A stretch of 64,000 nt of DNA from NCBI RefSeq assembly GCF_003387475.1, contig NZ_QUNO01000002.1, forward strand, positions 310,001 through 374,000, in the 5' to 3' direction. The translations under genes and the position numbers were made by a program. This DNA is from Kutzneria buriramensis (GTDB lineage: Bacteria > Actinomycetota > Actinomycetes > Mycobacteriales > Pseudonocardiaceae). The first letter of the stretch is position 1. Every line of letters starts with the position of its first letter. The notes below the pieces were generated by a model. It was not told where the DNA came from and did no database searches. It saw only the letters and a list, made by a program, of their open reading frames with translations. Shown here in pieces: positions 59,035 to 64,000 of this stretch.

Positions 59035-60149
59035 CACGCCTCCAGAGGGGAAACCCGCAGGTAGCCGACGGATGACTGTCGCGTTTGGACGCTTATCGGC
59101 AGCACCCGGAGCTGGGTCTCCGAAGCCGTGCCGGTCACGCGGTCGTGCAGCAGCGTCATCGCCTGCCGGCCCATTTCCCGTGACGGCAAGGAGATCGCCG
59201 CCGCCGTCAACGGCAGCACGTCGAACGGGCCGGCGTCGTCCATGCCGGCCAGGTCGATGTCACCGGGCACCTCCAGGCCCAGCGCCACCAGGTCCTGCGC
59301 GGCGGTGGCCAGCGCGTAACCGTTGGAGCACAACAACACCGTCGGCGGCTGGCTGCCGTTCAGCAGCTCGCTGAGCATTGCCCGCCGGGTTTCGGTCGGC
59401 TGGTCGCGGTAGCGGCGCAGCACGGTCAGGTCCGGTCGGACCGGAATGTCGTGTTCCCGCAAGGCCTGCACGTGCCCGGCGAGCCGGTCGCGGATGCTGG
59501 TCACGTCGATCTCGTCCCACAGCGTGGCGATCGTGCGGTGCCCGACCTCGATCAGGGTGTTGGTGAGCTCGCGCCCGGCGGACATGTTGTCCGCGACCAC
59601 GGCGTCGGTGACGAGATCGGGGCGGTACCGGTCGACCATCACGAGTGGCACCCCGCGCCGCCGCGCCTCCGCGTAGGGGGTGAGCACAGCCGAGCCCTCG
59701 GCCGGGTAGACGATGATGCCGCTGACCTGGTGTTCCAGCGCGCCCCACAGCGCTTTCTCCTCGCGCGCGGGGTCGTTCTCGCAGTGGTTGAGGAACAGCC
59801 GGTAGCCCAGGTCGGCGCACACTTCCTCGATGCCGGCGAGGATCTGGCCGACGTGCGGACCCTGGTTCTGGAGCACGCAAGCGATCGTCCGGTCCGCGGA
59901 AGCCGGGGCCGGCGGCCGCTCCGCGACGAACGTGCCCTGCCCGCGCCGGCGCACCACGTAGCCCTCGTTGGCCAGGTCGTTCAGCGCGCGAACCGCGGTG
60001 GCGTGGCTGACGTCGAACCGCTCGCAGATCTCGCGCTGGGTGACGAACGGCCGGCCCGGCGCGTACTCGCCGGCGGCGATCGCGGCCAGCAGCTCGCGCT
60101 TGACCTGCTGGTAGAGCGGGGGCTTGTCGCCGCCGGTCGCCGCTGCCAT
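59034..60149 (-). CDS. GntR/LacI hybrid transcriptional regulator
   Basis: 371 residues from ATG at 60149. An N-terminal GntR winged helix (PLYQQVKRELLAAIAAGEYA, RFDVSHATAVRALNDLANEG, RRRGQGTF) is joined to a LacI-like periplasmic-binding effector domain (ASADRTIACVLQNQGPHVGQ, VDRYRPDLVTDAVVADNMSA, DIDLAGMDDAGPFDVLPLTA), as in AraR-type regulators. The ligand is probably a sugar or sugar acid. It is divergent from the ABC transporter and first in the catabolic operon, so it likely controls both. Confidence 0.88.
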   Translation of the reverse strand: MAAATGGDKPPLYQQVKRELLAAIAAGEYAPGRPFVTQREICERFDVSHATAVRALNDLANEGYVVRRRGQGTFVAERPPAPASADRTIACVLQNQGPHVGQILAGIEEVCADLGYRLFLNHCENDPAREEKALWGALEHQVSGIIVYPAEGSAVLTPYAEARRRGVPLVMVDRYRPDLVTDAVVADNMSAGRELTNTLIEVGHRTIATLWDEIDVTSIRDRLAGHVQALREHDIPVRPDLTVLRRYRDQPTETRRAMLSELLNGSQPPTVLLCSNGYALATAAQDLVALGLEVPGDIDLAGMDDAGPFDVLPLTAAAISLPSREMGRQAMTLLHDRVTGTASETQLRVLPISVQTRQSSVGYLRVSPLEA

Positions 60150-60256
60150 CCGGGTTCGCCCTTCGAGATCAACTGGCTCGAACGCGGCCACTTTAGCATG
60201 TCTAATCCGCCGTAGAGGCGGTCGTGACCCGGGTTGGGCCGGTCGAGTTTGACCCA

Positions 60257-60306
60257 TTGACCGGTTAAAGCCCTCGAACTATGGTCTGGCTCACTCGACC
60301 GAGTGA
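60257..60306 (+). promoter_or_regulatory. Promoter and operator of the sugar ABC operon
   Basis: TTGACC (60257-60262) and TATGGT (60280-60285) are 17 bp apart. TCACTCGACCGAGTGA (60291-60306) is a 7-2-7 inverted repeat just after the -10 element and 24 bp before the start, a good repressor site. CCGCCGTAGAGGCGG (60207-60221) is another dyad nearer the regulator gene. The GntR/LacI hybrid is the likely binder. Confidence 0.6.
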
Positions 60307-60329
60307 CAGCCACCTTGGCGGAGGACGGC

Positions 60330-61700
60330 ATGGGCACAATGCGGTGCGGCGGAAGAGTTCTGGCGGTCGTGGCGGCGCTGGCGGTGGTCACCACCGCGTG
60401 CGGCGGCGGCAGCGGGTCCGGCGACGGGACCACGCTGTCGATGTGGACGTTCAAACAGACACACGTCAAGGCCCTGGAGGCGGCCGCGGCCGTGTTCAAG
60501 GCACAGACCGGCATCACGGTGAACATCACCGCCTACACGCCGGACGACACGTACACCAGCAAGGTGCAGAGCGCCGCGGCCAGCCACAACGTGGCCGACG
60601 TGCTGGAGGTGCACGCCGGCGGCGAGGACCGGGTGCTCGGCGGCGCCGGCATCATCAGCGATCTCGCGCCGGACGTGAACGACCAGTACAAGAGCCGTTT
60701 CCTCAAGGGCACCGCCGATACCGGCCTGATCACCGAGCAGGTGTACCAGGACTCGTTGAAACCCAAGGCGACGGACCCGGGAGTCCAAAAGGGACAGTTG
60801 TACAGCGTCCCGTTCACGGCGGGCACCTTCGGCATCGTCTACGCCAACAAGGACATGCTCACCGCGGCCGGCGTCGACGCGTCCAAGCCGCCGTCGAGCT
60901 GGCAGGAGCTGATCTCCTGGCTCAAGGCCACGCACGACAGGAACCCGCGGGCCGGCGGCGTCACGATGGGCCTGAAGAGCTCCTCCACCGGCCTCGACTG
61001 GGCGCTGGAGCCGATGGCGTTCGCGCAGCTGGGCCGCAGGGACTACGAGGCGCTGTTCGGCACCGACAAGGCCAAGTCGTGGGGCAGCCCCAACGGCCAG
61101 AAGGTGTTGGAGCAGTACGACCAGCTCACGCCGTACTGGACGGCCGGCACGCAGACGCTCGCGATCGACGAGGCCGACCGCGCCTTCGCGCAGGGCAAAT
61201 CGGCGTTCGACGTCGGCGGCACGTTCACCATCTCGGCCATCCAGCAGAACGGGCTGAACCCGGACAAGATCCTGTCGTTCCCGATTCCGGCGCCCGAAGG
61301 CAGCGTGACCAGCGACTTCAAGCTGGCGCCGATCGCGCTGACCGGGCTGTCCCTCTCCGCGCAGACGCCGAACCGTGACGCCGCCCTGAAGTGGGTGGAC
61401 TTCCTCACGCGGCAACAGCAGGCGGGCGCGTTCGCGCAGGCGGCACTGGACCTGCCCGGCACCGACCTCGGCGCGGACGCGTCGAAGCTGGTCGGGCCGT
61501 ACCTGAGCACGATGGAGGCGGCGTTCGGCAGCGGCGACTCCGCCTACAACCCGGGCGACAGCACGTTCATGGGGCCGACCTGGGACATCGAGGCCGCCGG
61601 CGACATCCTGGTGAAGATGTCCCCGCTCAAGGAGCTCGATCCGGCCGGCACGAACGCTCAGCTGGCCGTGTACAACAACAGCGTCAACAGCGGGAAGTAG
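60330..61700 (+). CDS. ABC sugar transporter substrate-binding lipoprotein
   Basis: 456 residues from ATG at 60330 with GGAGGA upstream. Lipoprotein signal with lipobox VTTAC, then a glycine-rich linker and a family-1 solute-binding domain (LSMWTFKQTHVKALEAAAAV, YSVPFTAGTFGIVYANKDML, AIDEADRAFAQGKSAF). It binds an oligosaccharide or sugar acid outside the membrane. The ATPase gene is missing from the operon, so a shared MsiK-like ATPase is probably used. First gene of the transport operon. Confidence 0.9.
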   Translation: MGTMRCGGRVLAVVAALAVVTTACGGGSGSGDGTTLSMWTFKQTHVKALEAAAAVFKAQTGITVNITAYTPDDTYTSKVQSAAASHNVADVLEVHAGGEDRVLGGAGIISDLAPDVNDQYKSRFLKGTADTGLITEQVYQDSLKPKATDPGVQKGQLYSVPFTAGTFGIVYANKDMLTAAGVDASKPPSSWQELISWLKATHDRNPRAGGVTMGLKSSSTGLDWALEPMAFAQLGRRDYEALFGTDKAKSWGSPNGQKVLEQYDQLTPYWTAGTQTLAIDEADRAFAQGKSAFDVGGTFTISAIQQNGLNPDKILSFPIPAPEGSVTSDFKLAPIALTGLSLSAQTPNRDAALKWVDFLTRQQQAGAFAQAALDLPGTDLGADASKLVGPYLSTMEAAFGSGDSAYNPGDSTFMGPTWDIEAAGDILVKMSPLKELDPAGTNAQLAVYNNSVNSGK

Positions 61701-61703
61701 CCG

Positions 61704-62612
61704 ATGGCGGCGCGTGTCCGGTCCCGGCAGGCTTTGACCGGTTATGTGTTCGTGCTGCCGGCGGTGGCGCTGTTCGCGGTGATGGGCGTGTACACCGTCG
61801 GCTACGGCCTGGCGCTGAGTTTCGCCCGGTGGAACGGGTTCACCCCGTACTGGACCTGGGTGGGTGTCGGCAACTACCTGGACCTGATCTATCGGGACCC
61901 CACCATCGCGCCGATCGTGCAGGGCGCGGCGGTGCGCACCGTCGTCGTGATGATCGCGCAGCCGGTGCTCACCGTGCTGATCAGCTTCCCGCTGGCGGTG
62001 GCGCTGAACCGGATCACGCTGCTGCGGGCGGCGTTCCGCACGGTGTTCTTCCTGCCCCAGGTCACGGCCGGCATCGCGCTGTACTACGCCTGGTCGTACG
62101 CGCTCCAGCCGGACGGCTCGCTCAACTTCATCCTCCGCCACCTGGGGCTGGGCACGATCGCCCAGCCCCAGGGCTGGCTGGGCAATCCGGCGACGGCGCT
62201 GCCCACGCTGATCGTGGTGGCGGTGTTCGGCGCGGTGCCGGTGGCGATGCTGCTGTACCTGACCGGGCTCCAGTCCATCGACCAGTCGGTGATCGACGCG
62301 GCTAGAGTGGACGGCGCGGGTGGTCTACGCACGATGACGTCCGTGGTCTGGCCGCTGCTGCTGCCGATCACCGGCGCGGTGGTCGTGCTCAACCTGCGGG
62401 ACGCGTTGCAGGGCTTCTCCCAGACGCTGCTGATGACCAACGGCGGCCCCGGCGGGCACACGCTGGTGCTCGGGCTCGAGTCGTACAACCTGGCGTTCTT
62501 CTCCGGGTTGAAGCCGACCCTGGGCCTGTCCAGCGCGCTCGGCTGGATCCTGTTCGTGATCGCGCTGCTGCTGGCCGCCGTCAACCTGCGGGCGCTGCGG
62601 AGCCGCGCGTGA
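61704..62612 (+). CDS. ABC sugar transporter permease (MalF type)
   Basis: 302 residues, 3 bp after the binding-protein stop. About six transmembrane helices, starting VFVLPAVALFAVMGVYTVG, with the permease EAA-like loop DQSVIDAARVDGAGGLRTMT. It pairs with the next permease to form the channel of a CUT1-type sugar importer. It overlaps the next gene by 4 bp. Confidence 0.92.
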   Translation: MAARVRSRQALTGYVFVLPAVALFAVMGVYTVGYGLALSFARWNGFTPYWTWVGVGNYLDLIYRDPTIAPIVQGAAVRTVVVMIAQPVLTVLISFPLAVALNRITLLRAAFRTVFFLPQVTAGIALYYAWSYALQPDGSLNFILRHLGLGTIAQPQGWLGNPATALPTLIVVAVFGAVPVAMLLYLTGLQSIDQSVIDAARVDGAGGLRTMTSVVWPLLLPITGAVVVLNLRDALQGFSQTLLMTNGGPGGHTLVLGLESYNLAFFSGLKPTLGLSSALGWILFVIALLLAAVNLRALRSRA

Positions 62613-63421
62613 GGGCCCGGATCGTCGTCCACGCGCTGCTGGCCGGATATGCGCTGATCAGCCTGTACCCGTTCCTGCTCATGGTGTCCGGGGCGTTGAA
62701 GGACAGCAGGGAGATCCTGCTCGACGGGCACTTCCTCCCGTCCGACCCGACGCTGTCCACGCTCGCGCGGACCTGGAGCGAACTGCATTTCTTCACGTAC
62801 TTCGGGAACAGCCTCATCGTCACCGGCTTCACCACGCTCGGCGTGCTGGTGGTGTACTCGCTGGCCGGCTACGCCTTCGCGGTGCTGCCCTTTCCCGGCC
62901 GGCGGCCGCTATACGGCATGTTCCTGTCGCTGCTGTTCGTGCCGGGAGTGACGGTGCTGCTGCCGGTGGTGATCCTCCAGCAGAAGCTCGGGCTCATCGG
63001 CACCTTCCCGGGCATCATCCTGCCCTTCGTCAACGGCACTGCGCCGCTGTCCATCATGTTGCTCACCAACAGCTTCCGGGCGGTGCCGGGGGAGTTGAAG
63101 GAGTCGGCGCGCTGCGACGGCGCCGGCGAGCTGCGCACCTTCTGGTCGATCTACCTGCCGGTCTCGCGGCCGGCGCTGATCACGGTCGCGCTGCTCACCG
63201 CCGTGCCCACCTGGAACGAGTACGTGCTGACCAGGGTCTCGCTGAACGACGCGTCGCGCTACACGCTGCCGCTGGCGCTGCAGAACCTGAACTCGTCGAC
63301 CGCACCGCAGGAGAACGTGCTGATGGCCGCCTCGCTGATCATCGTGATCCCGGTGATCATCCTTTTCGTGCTGCTGCAACGGTATTTCGTCAACGGCTTG
63401 CAGGGTGCGGTGAAGGGCTGA
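62609..63421 (+). CDS. ABC sugar transporter permease (MalG type)
   Basis: 270 residues from GTG at 62609, overlapping the first permease stop. Six helices, LYPFLLMVSGALKDSREIL near the start (MalG-like), and the EAA loop PGELKESARCDGAGELRTFW. It forms the second half of the importer channel. Its stop overlaps the start of the epimerase-like gene by one base (TGATG). Confidence 0.92.
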   Translation: MRARIVVHALLAGYALISLYPFLLMVSGALKDSREILLDGHFLPSDPTLSTLARTWSELHFFTYFGNSLIVTGFTTLGVLVVYSLAGYAFAVLPFPGRRPLYGMFLSLLFVPGVTVLLPVVILQQKLGLIGTFPGIILPFVNGTAPLSIMLLTNSFRAVPGELKESARCDGAGELRTFWSIYLPVSRPALITVALLTAVPTWNEYVLTRVSLNDASRYTLPLALQNLNSSTAPQENVLMAASLIIVIPVIILFVLLQRYFVNGLQGAVKG

Positions 63422-64000
63422 TGCGGGTCCTCGTGACCGGCGCGGGCGGCATGCTCGGCGCGGCGGTTCTCGACGAGCTCTCCGGGCATGACGTGGTCGC
63501 CCACGACCGGAACGTCGGCGACCTGCGGGATCGGGCGCAGGTGGAGGCGGTGCTGGACGGGGTGGAGGCGGTGGTGCACGCCGCGGCGCTGCCGTCGCCG
63601 TACAGCGCGGCCGAGCAGGTGGTGTTCGGCAACAATGTGGACGCCACGTTTCACCTGCTGGACGCGGCGGGGCGGGCCGGCGTCAAGCGGATCGTCTACG
63701 TGTCAAGCCTTTCCGCGCTGGGGCTGGCCTGGTCTTCACGGCCGGCGTCGCCGCTGTTCGCGCCGGTGACCGAGCGGCACCCGTACGTCGGCGACGACGT
63801 GTACGGGTTGTCGAAACTGGTCGGCGAGCTCATCGGGGAGACGGTGAGCCGGCGCTGGGGCTGCGACGTGGTCAGCCTGCGGTTCCCGTTCATCGGGACG
63901 GGCGACCGGCTGCTGGAACACCTGAAACACGTGCACGGCGATCCCGGAGCCGATCGCGCGGCACTGTGGAGCTGGATCGACACCAGGGACGCCGCCCGGG
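63421..64000 (+). CDS. NAD-dependent epimerase/dehydratase family protein (3' end outside window)
   Basis: The first 193 codons of an extended-SDR enzyme, open to the right edge. ATG at 63421 overlaps the permease stop, so it belongs to the transport operon. N-terminal VLVTGAGGMLGAAVLDEL (GxxGxxG), AVVHAAALPSP, YVSSLSALG and YGLSKLVGELIGE with the YxxxK pair. Such enzymes oxidise or epimerise sugars or uronates; the enzymes of this locus suggest a sugar-acid route. Confidence 0.87.
   Translation, partial: MRVLVTGAGGMLGAAVLDELSGHDVVAHDRNVGDLRDRAQVEAVLDGVEAVVHAAALPSPYSAAEQVVFGNNVDATFHLLDAAGRAGVKRIVYVSSLSALGLAWSSRPASPLFAPVTERHPYVGDDVYGLSKLVGELIGETVSRRWGCDVVSLRFPFIGTGDRLLEHLKHVHGDPGADRAALWSWIDTRDAAR

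Noticed and set aside
1-64000. tRNA, rRNA, riboswitch or PKS/NRPS genes
   Set aside because: No cloverleaf, rRNA core, conserved aptamer or megasynthase motif was recognised by reading both strands; a covariance-model scan would be needed to exclude small RNAs fully.

Overview
High-GC actinobacterial chromosome, most likely a filamentous member of the Pseudonocardiaceae or a relative. This is inferred from the strongly GC-biased third codon positions, many GTG starts, an AfsR/SARP-type regulator, a SapA-like spore protein, LigD-type end-joining genes and many one-component regulators each sitting beside the gene it probably controls. No rRNA, tRNA, CRISPR array, prophage or intact insertion sequence is visible. 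The window is accessory or metabolic DNA, densely coding on both strands.

Layout. 1-5800: the tail of a LigD PE-Pol protein, a sirtuin, a short Rho paralogue, an unknown protein, and a LuxR/SDR divergent pair. 5800-10200: an AAA/STAND-like ATPase facing a pentapeptide-repeat membrane protein, then a MarR/SDR pair with a clear palindromic operator. 10200-13600: a divergent beta-1,3-glucan module (GH16 and GH64), each gene with an F5/8-type carbohydrate-binding domain and a GAGAGCGCTCTC operator. 13600-19000: a P-loop kinase, an LLM oxidoreductase, an HxlR regulator, and two flavin monooxygenases with a TetR regulator and twin operators. 18994-21498: a coupled operon of DNA ligase, nucleotidyltransferase, BON protein and metallophosphoesterase. 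21500-24500: a dehydratase/LysR pair, a PPOx-like protein and a methyltransferase.

24640-30990: a large AfsR-like regulator divergent from a seven-gene run of small secreted proteins. One is SapA-like; the other six are tandem paralogues with four invariant cysteines and a variable middle. I consider this array the most interesting coding feature. 31000-33800: a CGNR zinc-finger regulator with twin operators, an alpha/beta hydrolase and a class III aminotransferase. 33800-40100: an aerobic benzoyl-CoA (box) cluster, boxC-boxB-benzoate-CoA ligase-amidohydrolase, with a PaaX regulator but no boxA or boxD. 40600-49300: an EgtE-like enzyme, PadR and GlxA regulators, membrane proteins, and a 1364-residue nitrate reductase fused to a CysJ-like flavoprotein reductase. 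49300-52000: a phosphotransferase and an S66 LD-carboxypeptidase among repeats. 52200-64000: a polysaccharide/uronate utilisation locus (tandem pectate-lyase-fold protein, DUF2264 protein, ManD-like dehydratase and GntR/LacI regulator, divergent from a sugar ABC transporter and an epimerase).

Two families of small dispersed repeats run through the window. R1 has a unit of about 51 bp (copies near 3221, 24516-24641 and 49322). R2 is a 117-118 bp imperfect palindrome (14205, 50497, 51893, and a half copy at 49385). Several copies sit at gene ends, and in two genes they appear to supply the C-terminal codons and the stop codon.
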